Positions 16,398 through 24,890 of a stretch of DNA of 64,000 bases are shown in pieces (position 1 is the stretch's first letter; every line of letters starts with the position of its first letter). The notes beneath the pieces were generated by a model. That model worked only from the letters and a program-made list of their open reading frames with translations. It ran no database searches and was not told the origin of the DNA. The stretch lies in assembly GCF_050942215.1 (NCBI RefSeq), contig NZ_CP192056.1:3472001-3536000 (forward strand), read 5' to 3'. The DNA comes from Sphaerimonospora sp050942215. Its GTDB lineage: Bacteria > Actinomycetota > Actinomycetes > Streptosporangiales > Streptosporangiaceae. A program made the position numbers and the translations under genes.

Positions 16398-18479
16398 TCA
16401 GGCCTCTTCGCGGACCAGGTGGACCAGGGCGCCGGCGTAGTCGCCGGGAGCCAGGTCCGCGAACAGGCCGTGGGTGAGCAGGACCGCGCCGTGATGGATC
16501 CGGCCGGTGGCCTGGTCGCGGTAGCGGGCCTGGGCGTCCAGGCCGCGCAGCGGGATACCGGCGTCGGCGTGGCCGAACCGGCGGGCGCGCCGGAAGACGA
16601 GGACCGCGAGCTGCCCGCCGTCCGGGGCGAGATACTGCACGGCCGACAGCTCGCCGTCCGGCGGCAGCAGGCGGTACTGCAGGCCGTGCTGGACCAGCGG
16701 GCGGATCCGCTTGTATTCGGCGACCAGTTCCGCTGCCCGTGCCAGCTCCGCTTCGCTCCAGTCGGTCAGCGCGCCCCCGATGGCGAGCACCCCGGCCATC
16801 GCGACGCGGAAGCGGAAGTCGAGCGGGATCTCCCGCCCCGTGTAGGGGTTGGGGCTGTCGGTGACCCAGGCGCCCATCACGCGGGCCGGGTAGACCTGGG
16901 AGAAGCCGTGCTGGATCTCCAGCCGGTCGAGCGCGTCGGTGTTGTCCGAGGTCCACACCTGGTCGGTACGCCGCAGGATGCCGAGGTCGACCCGGCCGCC
17001 GCCGCTGCTGCACGACTCGATGCGCACACGGGGGTGGGCCGCCCGCAGCCGGTCGAGCACGTCGTACAGGGTCCGGACGTGGTCGAGCCACAGCCGTTCG
17101 TCCGGGCCGGCCTCGGTGAAGGGGCGGTTCATGTCCCACTTCAGGAAGTCGATGTCGTTCTTGGCGAGCAACTCGTCCAGAGTGCGGTACAGCCAGTCGG
17201 CCACCTCGGGCCTGCTCAGGTTCAGCACGAGCTGGTTGCGGTGCGGGGTGCGGCGCCGGTGCGGCCGGTGGATCACCCAGTCGGGGTGGGCGCGGTAGAG
17301 GTCGCTGTCGGGGTTGACCATCTCGGGCTCCACCCACAGGCCGAACCGCATGCCCAGCTCGTGCACCCGCTCGATCAACGGCGTCAGCCCGTCCGGGAAG
17401 CGCCGCGGGTTGGGGTACCAGTCACCGAGCCCGGCGGCGTCGTGGGTGCGGGCGCCGAACCAGCCGTCGTCCGTCACGAACAGTTCCGCGCCCACCCGCG
17501 CGGCCAGCTCGGCGAGCCGGATCTGCCCGTCCAGCGAGACGTCGAAGCCCGTGGCCTCCCAGGAGTTGTAGAGCACCGGCCGAGTCTCGCCCGGGTGCGG
17601 CAGCACGTACCGGAGCTGGTAGTCGTGCCAGGCCCGGCTGGTCGCGCCGAACCCGCCCTCACGGTAGAGCCCGGCGCAGACCGGGGTGACCAGCTCTTCG
17701 CCGGTGCCCAGCTCCCAGGTCACCGGGTCGTGGCCGAAGCCGGCCGACATCGTCACCCGCTCGGTGGGCAGCCGCTGCACGGTCAGCCGCCAGCTGCCGC
17801 TCCAGGCCAGCGCGCAGGAGTAGACCGCCCCGTGGTCCTCGGTGGCGCCGCCGTCGTCGATCATCGCCCAGGGGTTGGCCTGGTGGCCGGTGACCCCGCG
17901 GCGGCTGGTCAGCACGGTCTCCCCGTACGGAAGCTCGGCCCGGTGCAGCCGGGTCTCCGCGCTCCACTGCCCGCGCACGCCGCTGAGCCGGTATCCGGCC
18001 GACCGCGGCAGCACCCACGTGGCCGAGTCCGCGCGAACCACGGTGATCGGATCTCCGCCGTTCCGCAGCACCAGGTGGCGCTCGATCACGTCGCTGTCGC
18101 CGTATCGGCGGTAGTGGCACGCCACGGTCAGCGGATAGTGCCGGTCGGCGAACTCCAGGACGAGCCCGTCGCCGGTACGGCTCTCGCCCGTGAAGACCAG
18201 CTCCAGGTCACGGGTGCCGTCGGCGAAGCGCACCTGGAGCCCGGCGACCCCGAACCGCATCGCCCCGGCGGCGGACAGGTCGAGGACACCGTCGGCGGGG
18301 TCCTCGAATCCCCGGTGGGCGGGTCTCGGCCGATCCAGCAGTGTGCAGGCCTGCTCCAGGGTCAACCGCGGCCCCCAGTGAAGGGCGTGCAGCCGGTCCT
18401 CCGCGTCCAGGTGCAGAACATAGGAGGACGCCGGCCCGGACAGGACCCACAGCCGGCGCGAGGAGTCATGGACGATCAT
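16398..18479 (-). CDS. Alpha-galactosidase, GH36
   Basis: A 693-residue cytoplasmic glycosidase that would cleave terminal alpha-galactose from imported oligosaccharides. The N-terminal beta domain is followed by YNSWEATGFDVS and FVTDDGWFGAR. The nucleophile region is DFLKWDMNRPF (Asp near residue 448), then IESCSSGGGRVDLGIL. The acid/base Asp is in QVWTSDNTDALDR (near 510). These are standard GH36 marks and the length fits. AAAGG stands 6 nt before the ATG. It is the last gene of the leftward transporter operon, 96 nt after lacI. There is no signal peptide. Confidence 0.93.
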   Translation of the reverse strand: MIVHDSSRRLWVLSGPASSYVLHLDAEDRLHALHWGPRLTLEQACTLLDRPRPAHRGFEDPADGVLDLSAAGAMRFGVAGLQVRFADGTRDLELVFTGESRTGDGLVLEFADRHYPLTVACHYRRYGDSDVIERHLVLRNGGDPITVVRADSATWVLPRSAGYRLSGVRGQWSAETRLHRAELPYGETVLTSRRGVTGHQANPWAMIDDGGATEDHGAVYSCALAWSGSWRLTVQRLPTERVTMSAGFGHDPVTWELGTGEELVTPVCAGLYREGGFGATSRAWHDYQLRYVLPHPGETRPVLYNSWEATGFDVSLDGQIRLAELAARVGAELFVTDDGWFGARTHDAAGLGDWYPNPRRFPDGLTPLIERVHELGMRFGLWVEPEMVNPDSDLYRAHPDWVIHRPHRRRTPHRNQLVLNLSRPEVADWLYRTLDELLAKNDIDFLKWDMNRPFTEAGPDERLWLDHVRTLYDVLDRLRAAHPRVRIESCSSGGGRVDLGILRRTDQVWTSDNTDALDRLEIQHGFSQVYPARVMGAWVTDSPNPYTGREIPLDFRFRVAMAGVLAIGGALTDWSEAELARAAELVAEYKRIRPLVQHGLQYRLLPPDGELSAVQYLAPDGGQLAVLVFRRARRFGHADAGIPLRGLDAQARYRDQATGRIHHGAVLLTHGLFADLAPGDYAGALVHLVREEA

Positions 18480-18575
18480 TGCGACCTTTCAGGGATGCGG
18501 CAGGCTACGCGGACACGTCGACGCGGCCTGATCGCGCTCGAAGCGGACAATCAGGAAAGGAAGTCACTCAAGAGG

Positions 18576-19634
18576 TCACGCGTTTCGCGACAGCGGGCCG
18601 CTGCTCTCTCTCAGGATGAGTGCGGGCTCGTCCCACACCGGGACCGGCGCGGCCGCCTCCGGTTCCAGCTTCCGGTGCAGCAGGCTGAAACAGGCCCTGC
18701 CGAGCCCTTCGAAGTCCAGGCGGACGGTGGTGAGGGAGGGGTTGAGGTACGCCGAGGCGGGCGAGTCGTCGAAGCCGATCACGCTGAGGTCACCGGGGAT
18801 GTCCCGCCCCGCCTCCCGCGCGGCGCGCATGACCCCGAGGGCGAGGTCGTCGTTGCCGCACAGAACGGCGGTCACCGACCGGTCCTCCAGCAGACCGCGG
18901 CTCGCCATGTAACCGGAGCGCGGGCTCCAGCCGCCCTGCAGCGGTTCGGGGGCCGGCCTGCCCGCGCCCTCCAGCGCGTCCAGCCAGCCCTGGGTGCGCT
19001 GGCCGATCGTGCTGGTGGAGGAGGGAATGGCGAGGTAGTGGACGGTCCGGTGGCCGAGGCTGAGGAGATATCGGGTGGCCTGCGCGGCCGCGGCACGGTC
19101 GTCGAGCCACACCTGCCACCGGCGGTCTCCCGCCGACTCGGGATGATGCTCGACCGCGGCGGTCACGGCCACGTCGGCGGGCAGGGCGTGCAGGGCCCGG
19201 AGCCCGGGACCGTCGAAGGCGATCACCATGACCGCCTCTCCCGGGCGGTTGAGCCGGCTCACCACGTCGGTCATGCCCGAATCGCTGTCGAGCACGCTGA
19301 TCCCGACCGAGAAGCCCGCTCCCCTGGCCGCCTCCTCCATCCCGCGCAGCGTGGCCGCCGCACCGTACAGGGCGGTGTCGGATGTCAGCACGGTGACCGA
19401 GCGGACCGGGCCGCCGGCGAGGGCCTGGGCGAGCCGGTTGGGCCGGTAGCCCAGCTCGGCGATCGCGTCGAGGACCTTGGCGCGAGTCGCCCCGCTCACC
19501 TTGGCCTTGCCGTTGATGACGCGTGAGACGGTCTGCTGGGAGACACCGGCCACACGGGCGACGTCCCAGATGCTCGCGGACCGTACTCGGCCCGACGGAT
19601 CATCCTGACCTTGCATGTGACCGGTAACCCCCAT
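18576..19634 (-). CDS. LacI-family transcriptional repressor
   Basis: A 352-residue LacI-type repressor. The DNA-binding part is SIWDVARVAGVSQQTVSRV followed by hinge text VLDAIAELGYRPNRLAQ. The periplasmic-binding-like effector domain ends with SLTTVRLDFEGLG. It likely senses a galactoside and binds TGTTA-type palindromes at 14527, 22916 and possibly its own start. The first ATG is at 19634, 10 nt after the binding-protein stop. The ATG at 19616 is an alternative with a G-rich stretch upstream. Its position inside the sugar operon supports local autoregulation. Confidence 0.9.
   Translation of the reverse strand: MGVTGHMQGQDDPSGRVRSASIWDVARVAGVSQQTVSRVINGKAKVSGATRAKVLDAIAELGYRPNRLAQALAGGPVRSVTVLTSDTALYGAAATLRGMEEAARGAGFSVGISVLDSDSGMTDVVSRLNRPGEAVMVIAFDGPGLRALHALPADVAVTAAVEHHPESAGDRRWQVWLDDRAAAAQATRYLLSLGHRTVHYLAIPSSTSTIGQRTQGWLDALEGAGRPAPEPLQGGWSPRSGYMASRGLLEDRSVTAVLCGNDDLALGVMRAAREAGRDIPGDLSVIGFDDSPASAYLNPSLTTVRLDFEGLGRACFSLLHRKLEPEAAAPVPVWDEPALILRESSGPLSRNA
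19616..19629. promoter_or_regulatory. Possible third, weaker LacI-type site
   Basis: Read on the minus strand this is GGTTACCGGTCACA, which differs from TGTTACCGATAACA at three positions. It lies over the start region of the lacI gene and could tune its expression. It could also be chance inside the first codons. Confidence 0.3.
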
Positions 19635-19644
19635 GTGTTCGAGC

Positions 19645-20997
19645 TTACTTGATCGCGTTGTTGGACTCGCTATTGATCTTCGTGGCGGCGTCCTGGGCCG
19701 ACATCTGGCCGAGCCACACCTGGTTGAAGATCTCGAGCGCCTTCACGTTGTAGGTGGCCGACGACGGCGTGAGGGGATAGCCCATGGTCGTGCCCTCGGC
19801 GGCCTTCTTGAAGCCGGTGACGTCGACGCCCTTGGCCTGCCACGCCTGGACGAAGACGTCGTTCAGGCTCGGAATTCCCGGCCAGACCGAGCCGGCCTCG
19901 GCGACGATCTTCTGAGAGTCCGGGGAGGCCAGCCACTTCACCAGCTCCCACGCCTCCTCCGGGTGCTCGGTCCCCGCGTAGATCGCCTCGGACAGGCCGT
20001 TGTAGACGCTGCCCTTGCCGGCCGGCCCGGCCGGCAGGTCGGCGACGCCGAAGCCGCCGTCCGGCAGCGCGGTGTTGTACGCCCGCAGCATCCAGCTTCC
20101 GTCCATGGCGGTCGCGGCGTCACCCCGGCCGACCACCTGGTCGAGGCTGGGGCCGTTGGGCGGGTTGGTGACCGCGGCCGGGACCGCGACGTGATACTTC
20201 AGCCGCAGGTCCTGGACGAACTGGATGGCCTCGACACAGGCGGGCTGGTCGATGGTCCATTTGCCCCATGGCTGGTCCTGGAGCCGGCAGCCGTTCTGCA
20301 GGGCGAAGTTCCACCAGTCCTGCTGTCCGGTCGGGGCCTGCATGGCGATGCCGTACCGCTTGATCTTCTTCTCGTCGAACCCGGCCTCGCCGGGGTGCTT
20401 GCCGCTCTCGTCGACGGTCAGCTTGCGCAGCACCTCGACGAAGGTGCCGCCGTCGTCCGGGTTCCAGGTGAGACCCTCCAGGTCGGCCGGGGTCAGGCCG
20501 GCCTCCTTCAGCGCCGCCGTGCTGTAGACGAGGGCGATGGTGTCCCAGTCCTTGGGCAGGCCGTACGTCTTCCCCTCCACCTGCCAGCCCTCGACGAGCT
20601 TGGGGTCGTAGATCGACATGTCGATCTTGTCGGCCTGGACGCGCGGCCCGATGTCGGTGAGCACTCCCTGCTGACTGAACTGGGGGAAGTAGGCGACGTG
20701 GTCCCAGAAGACGTCCGGCGCCGTCCGCCCGGCGATCTGGGTCTGCAGCTTGCTCCAGTAGTCGTTCCAGTTGTTGAGCTCGATCGTCACCTTGATGTCG
20801 GGATGGAGTTTGGTGAACTCGGCCAGCGACTTCTCGATCGGCGGCTTCTGCACCTCGTCCCACATCGCGTAGCGGAGGGTGACGGTGCCGCCGGCCCCGG
20901 AGTCCGACGCCGAGCCGGAATCATCCGTGCCGGAGCTGCAGGCCGCGGCGAGGGTGAGGGCGATGGCCGTCGCGAGTATTGTTCTGATTCTTTTCAT
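19645..20997 (-). CDS. Sugar ABC transporter substrate-binding lipoprotein
   Basis: A 450-residue solute-binding protein of the CUT1 class. The N-terminus MKRIRTILATAIALTLAAAC is a lipoprotein signal with lipobox AAAC, followed by a Ser/Gly/Asp-rich linker. The body starts VTLRYAMWDEVQKPPIEK and includes APDVFWDHVAYFPQFSQQG. It would capture a sugar outside the cell for the two permeases upstream. ACAGGG lies about 9 nt before the ATG. No ATPase gene is in the operon, so a shared MsiK-type ATPase elsewhere is likely. Confidence 0.92.
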   Translation of the reverse strand: MKRIRTILATAIALTLAAACSSGTDDSGSASDSGAGGTVTLRYAMWDEVQKPPIEKSLAEFTKLHPDIKVTIELNNWNDYWSKLQTQIAGRTAPDVFWDHVAYFPQFSQQGVLTDIGPRVQADKIDMSIYDPKLVEGWQVEGKTYGLPKDWDTIALVYSTAALKEAGLTPADLEGLTWNPDDGGTFVEVLRKLTVDESGKHPGEAGFDEKKIKRYGIAMQAPTGQQDWWNFALQNGCRLQDQPWGKWTIDQPACVEAIQFVQDLRLKYHVAVPAAVTNPPNGPSLDQVVGRGDAATAMDGSWMLRAYNTALPDGGFGVADLPAGPAGKGSVYNGLSEAIYAGTEHPEEAWELVKWLASPDSQKIVAEAGSVWPGIPSLNDVFVQAWQAKGVDVTGFKKAAEGTTMGYPLTPSSATYNVKALEIFNQVWLGQMSAQDAATKINSESNNAIK

Positions 20998-21022
20998 GTG
21001 AAATGCCCTGTCTCTCGGGATA

Positions 21023-21859
21023 TCACTTGAGTCCGGTAAGGGCGATCGACCGGACGATATGGCGCTGGAACAGCAGGAACACCGCGATCAGCGGCAGCAG
21101 CGCGAGCGCGGCGGCGGCCAGCACGATGTGGTACTGCGAGGTGTACTGACCCTTCAGCGCCGAGATCCCGAGGGTGACGACCCTCGTGTAGTCGCTGTTG
21201 GTGATGATCAAGGGCCAGAGCAGCATGTTCCAGGTCTGAATGAAGGTGACGGTGGCGAGGGTGGCCAGGATCGGCCTGCTGAGCGGCAATATGATCCTGA
21301 GCAGCACCGCCCAGGTGCTCGCCCCGTCGATCCGCGCGGCCGACTCCAGGTCGCGGGGGATGGTACGGAAATACTGCCGGACCAGGAAGATTCCGTACGG
21401 CGTGCCGAACGCGGTCGGCAGGATCAGTCCCAGATAGGTGTCGATCATCCCGAACTCCCGCATGATCAGGAAGAGCGGGACCAGTGTGACGATCTGCGGC
21501 ACCATCATCGTGGCCAGGTAACCCCAGAACAGCGCGTCCCGGCCCGGGAACTCCAGCCGGCCGAAGGCGTACGCGGCCATCGTGCTGAAGACGAGCTGTC
21601 CGAGCGTCACCAGGCCCGCGTACACCACGGTGTGCAGCAGGAAGCCTGACATGTCGTACTCGGACCAGACTTCGGCGAAGTTCTGGAAGGTGACCGGATC
21701 GGCGGGGGCCCATGCCTGGGTGGTGAGCACGTCCTTCGGCGACTTCAGCGCCGAGTTCAACGTCATCAGGTACGGCGCCAGCGAGATCGCCGCCCCCGCC
21801 AGCAGCACCAGATACAGCGCGATCCTCTTCATCGGGGCCTTCAGGTTGCTGGACATCAT
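21023..21859 (-). CDS. Sugar ABC transporter permease (MalG type)
   Basis: A 278-residue membrane protein with about six hydrophobic segments. It begins MMSSNLKAPMKRIALYLVLL. The EAA loop for contact with the ATPase reads ESAARIDGASTWAVLLRIIL, and PLSRPILATLATVTF follows. It pairs with the MalF-type permease before it to form the sugar channel. The ATG at 21859 overlaps the preceding stop as ATGA. The binding-protein gene follows after 25 nt. Confidence 0.92.
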   Translation of the reverse strand: MMSSNLKAPMKRIALYLVLLAGAAISLAPYLMTLNSALKSPKDVLTTQAWAPADPVTFQNFAEVWSEYDMSGFLLHTVVYAGLVTLGQLVFSTMAAYAFGRLEFPGRDALFWGYLATMMVPQIVTLVPLFLIMREFGMIDTYLGLILPTAFGTPYGIFLVRQYFRTIPRDLESAARIDGASTWAVLLRIILPLSRPILATLATVTFIQTWNMLLWPLIITNSDYTRVVTLGISALKGQYTSQYHIVLAAAALALLPLIAVFLLFQRHIVRSIALTGLK

Positions 21860-22812
21860 GAGAAGTCGTAGACGGTCCGCTTGCGGAAATAGAAGAACTG
21901 TCCGAGGGTCACCAGCAGGATCAGCCCGAACAGCACCATCGCGAGCGCCGAGGCGTATCCGGTCCGGAAGAGCTGGAACGCCTGCTGGTAGATGTGGAAG
22001 TTCATGGTGTCGGTCGCCCCGCCCGGCCCGCCCTGCGTCATCACGAAGACGGTGTCGAACATCTGGAACGATCCGATCGTGTTGGTGACGAGCACGAAGA
22101 ACATCGACGGCCGCAGCAGCGGCAGGGTGACCCTGAAGAACCGCTCGACCGGCCCGGCGCCGTCGAGTTCCGCCGCCTCGTTGATCTGCTGGGGGATCGC
22201 CTGGAGCCCGGCCAGCAGGATCAGCATCGTGTAGCCGGTGTACTGCCAGATGTTCACCGAGGCCAGTACGGGCATCGCCCAGGCCGGATCCGACAGCCAC
22301 TGGGGGCCGTCGATCCCGATCCCGCCGAGCAGCTGGTTGACCGCGCCGTACTTCGGGTCGAAGACCCAGGACCAGATGATGCCGAGCGCCACCGGCATCG
22401 CCATCCAGGGCAGTACGTACAGCACCCGCAGGACCTTGCCGCCGCGCATCCGGCGGTTGAGCGCGATCGCGAGCAGCAGGGCGAGCACGGTCTGCGCGGG
22501 GATGTTGAGCAGCACGAAGTAGATGGTGTTCCACACGGATCGCCAGGCCTCGGCGTCGGCGGCCAGCTCCCGGTAGTTGCCGAGGCCGACGAACGCCGGA
22601 GCGCCCATCAGGTTCCAGTCGAAGAGGCTGAGCGCCATCACCCCGAAGATCGGTGCGACCAGGAAGACGACGAACCCGATCAGGCTCGGGGCCAGCAGGA
22701 TGTAGGCCTCGGCGATCCCTCGGATCCTCCGGGGGAGATCCGACCGCCGGCGTCGCGACGGTCGACCGGCAGGCGCCCTCGGCGAGTGACTGACTGTGAT
22801 ATCAGTGCTCAC
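21856..22812 (-). CDS. Sugar ABC transporter permease (MalF type)
   Basis: A 318-residue permease and first gene of the sugar operon. A basic N-terminus (RPSRRRRSDLPRRIRG) precedes AYILLAPSLIGFVVFLVAP. The EAA loop reads NEAAELDGAGPVERFFRVTL, followed by PLLRPSMFFVLVTNTIGSF. The GTG at 22812 has AGGAG about 8 nt upstream. Transcription should start near the LacI-type operator at 22915-22930. Confidence 0.92.
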   Translation of the reverse strand: MSTDITVSHSPRAPAGRPSRRRRSDLPRRIRGIAEAYILLAPSLIGFVVFLVAPIFGVMALSLFDWNLMGAPAFVGLGNYRELAADAEAWRSVWNTIYFVLLNIPAQTVLALLLAIALNRRMRGGKVLRVLYVLPWMAMPVALGIIWSWVFDPKYGAVNQLLGGIGIDGPQWLSDPAWAMPVLASVNIWQYTGYTMLILLAGLQAIPQQINEAAELDGAGPVERFFRVTLPLLRPSMFFVLVTNTIGSFQMFDTVFVMTQGGPGGATDTMNFHIYQQAFQLFRTGYASALAMVLFGLILLVTLGQFFYFRKRTVYDFS

Positions 22813-22914
22813 ATTCCTACTCCTAAGCGGTGACGGAGACGGCGAAGCGATGACCCGCGGGTCGGAGGCGGGTCACGCGGATCCCGGCGGCACCTCCGCG
22901 GTTGCGTATCGGAA

Positions 22915-22942
22915 GTGTTACCGATAACACCACGAAGGTCAA
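22915..22942 (-). promoter_or_regulatory. Promoter and LacI-type operator of the sugar transporter operon
   Basis: The palindrome GTGTTACCGATAACAC covers 22915-22930 and matches the operator at 14527 in its TGTTA...TAACA arms. On the minus strand TTGACC (22937-22942) and TAACAC (22915-22920) are 16 nt apart, so the operator lies between and over the -10. A LacI protein bound here would block RNA polymerase. Confidence 0.75.
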
Positions 22943-23571
22943 CGGTCGTCGCCAAACCGAAACACAGCCGCCCCGGCGACCCTCGCCGAGCTGGTCAAAG
23001 ACGGGCAAACGGCCTTAAACCGTGATGAGTTATCGCTCACCTTTCCCCGGCATCCGCTCGGAGCCGCCCGTCGTGGCCCCGACCACGCGGGGAAGCCCTC
23101 CCACCACGGCGGGACGCCGCGCCCGCCTCCCGGACACGACCCGATCGAGGGGTTTCCGGCCATACGGCCGGCCGCCACCCCGGCGGGTGATCCCGGCCGC
23201 CGGGCCCCGCCTCGTCCCCGAGCGGACCCGACTCCGCCGCCCGGAGACGAGGTGCGCATCGTGATCGACGGTCCCGGCACTCGCGCGACGCACGTACGGA
23301 AGACCGGCGGCGTCGACGCGATGCCCTGATCTCGGCGGCGCGGCTCGTCCGCGGCCCAGCACGAACGGAGACGGCGGAAGGGATCGGGCCGTCCGCGAGA
23401 GCCGCCGGGCGATGATGCCACGAGAGACGGCCGACCACGGTGCGTGTCATCGGCGTTACTCCCATGTCACCGTCAGGGGGTAATTGGCCCTCATCCTCTG
23501 GCATCTCGGACACATCCCTGGTTAACGTCCGCTTTATCTCCAGATGAGATTTCCTCTCCCCGGGAATCGGC
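22943..23571. other. Gene-poor stretch before the molybdenum hydroxylase genes
   Basis: About 630 nt separate the sugar operon promoter from the hydroxylase operon. Open frames exist on both strands, as expected at this GC content, but none has a good ribosome site or recognisable family text. Short A+T-richer parts near 23015-23040 and 23520-23560 may hold promoters. I see no gene or clear repeat here. Confidence 0.5.
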
Positions 23572-24429
23572 ATGAAACCCGCGCCATTCACCTATCACGA
23601 TCCCCCGACCGTCTCCGAGGCCCTCGGCCTGCTCGCCGAGCACGGCGGCGACGCCGCCGTGCTGGCCGGCGGTCAGAGCCTGATCCCGCTGATGAACCTG
23701 CGCCTGGCCCGGCCCGGCGTCGTCGTCGACGTCAACCGGGTGGCCGGCCTCGACCACGTCGAGATCGGCAGCGCCGTCGTCAGGATCGGCGCTACCGCAC
23801 GGCTCGCCGATCTGGAACGGCACGAGGGCCTCGCCGAAGTCCTGCCCGTCCTGCCGGCGGCGATTCGGCACGTCGCGCATCCGCAGATACGCAACAGGAC
23901 CACCCTCGGCGGCAGCATCAGCCACGCCGACCCCTCGGCCGAACTGCCCGCCGTGCTCCTCGCGACCGGCGGCCGGGTGCGCCTGGAGTCGGTGCGCGGG
24001 TCGCGCCGGGTGCCCGCCGGCGACTTCTTCCTGTCGCCCTTCCGGACCTCTCGCCGCCCCGACGAACTGCTCACCTCGGTCGAGTTCCCGATCGGCGGCG
24101 GCCTCCGGTTCCTGATGGACGAGGTGGCCAGACGCGAGGGCGGCCTGCCCGTCGTCTCCGTGGTGCTCGGGGTGCGCACGGGCGCCCGCGGCCGGGTCGC
24201 CGAGGCCAGGGCCGCGGCCTCCGGAGTGGCGGACCGCCCGGTGCGCCTGCGGCGCCTGGAGCGCGGCCTGACCGGCGCCGACCTCGGCGACCCGGCCGTA
24301 CGGCGGGCCGCCGCCGACAGGGCGGGGCACGGCCTCGAACCACCGGACGATCTGCGCGGCGGCGGCGCGTACCGCGTGTCCCTGCTCCGCGCCCTCGTCG
24401 AGCGCCTGCTGGAAGGAGCCGCGGCATGA
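23572..24429 (+). CDS. Molybdenum hydroxylase FAD-binding subunit (CoxM/CutM type)
   Basis: A 285-residue medium subunit of the xanthine dehydrogenase/CO dehydrogenase family, passing electrons from the FeS subunit to FAD. It starts MKPAPFTYHDPPTVSEALGL. AVLAGGQSLIPLMNLRLARP and TTLGGSISHADPSAELPAVL are the two FAD-binding motifs. Its stop overlaps the FeS-subunit start as ATGA. Order M-S-L is the usual one for this family. No maturation genes (CoxD/E/F or XdhC type) are next to it. Confidence 0.93.
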   Translation: MKPAPFTYHDPPTVSEALGLLAEHGGDAAVLAGGQSLIPLMNLRLARPGVVVDVNRVAGLDHVEIGSAVVRIGATARLADLERHEGLAEVLPVLPAAIRHVAHPQIRNRTTLGGSISHADPSAELPAVLLATGGRVRLESVRGSRRVPAGDFFLSPFRTSRRPDELLTSVEFPIGGGLRFLMDEVARREGGLPVVSVVLGVRTGARGRVAEARAAASGVADRPVRLRRLERGLTGADLGDPAVRRAAADRAGHGLEPPDDLRGGGAYRVSLLRALVERLLEGAAA

Positions 24430-24890
24430 GAAGAATCAAGATCGTCGTCAACGGCACGGCCCATGACGTCGAGGCGGAGGATCGGACGCTGCTGAGCGAT
24501 CTCATCCGCCACGATCTCCGGCTCACCGGCACGCACGTCTCCTGCGAGCAGGGCGTCTGCGGCTCGTGCACGATCCTGCTCGACGGGCGGCCGGTCCGCT
24601 CGTGCCTGATGCTCGCCGTGCAGGCCGAGGGGCACGAGGTGGAGACCGTCGAGTCGCTGTCCGGCGGCGAGGCCACCCCGGAGTCCCTCACCTCCCTCCA
24701 GCGGGCGATGAGCGACCAGCACGGCCTGCAGTGCGGTTTCTGCACACCGGGCATCCTCATGAGCGTCACCGCGGCCCAGCGCGACGGTCTCGACGCCGAG
24801 GAGACCATCGCCGAGGTGCTCGGCGGCCACATCTGCCGGTGCACCGGCTATCGGGGCATCCGTGCCGCGATCAGGCAGGTGCTGCCGTGA
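24426..24890 (+). CDS. Molybdenum hydroxylase 2Fe-2S subunit (CoxS/CutS type)
   Basis: A 154-residue small subunit with two [2Fe-2S] clusters. The plant-type cluster uses CEQGVCGSC with a later Cys at SCLML. The second uses CGFCTPG and CRCTGY. The start overlaps the FAD-subunit stop and its stop overlaps the large-subunit start as GTGA, so all three subunits are translated in a fixed ratio. Electrons flow from the Mo site through this chain to FAD. Confidence 0.95.
   Translation: MRRIKIVVNGTAHDVEAEDRTLLSDLIRHDLRLTGTHVSCEQGVCGSCTILLDGRPVRSCLMLAVQAEGHEVETVESLSGGEATPESLTSLQRAMSDQHGLQCGFCTPGILMSVTAAQRDGLDAEETIAEVLGGHICRCTGYRGIRAAIRQVLP

Noticed and set aside
16353..19526. A 1057-codon open frame on the plus strand
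   Set aside because: It runs antisense to the GH36 and LacI genes, which have full family motifs. It is a shadow.
23030..23591. Minus-strand frames in the gap before the molybdenum hydroxylase
   Set aside because: Arg-rich text, overlapping frames in all phases and no start signals; no protein family seen.
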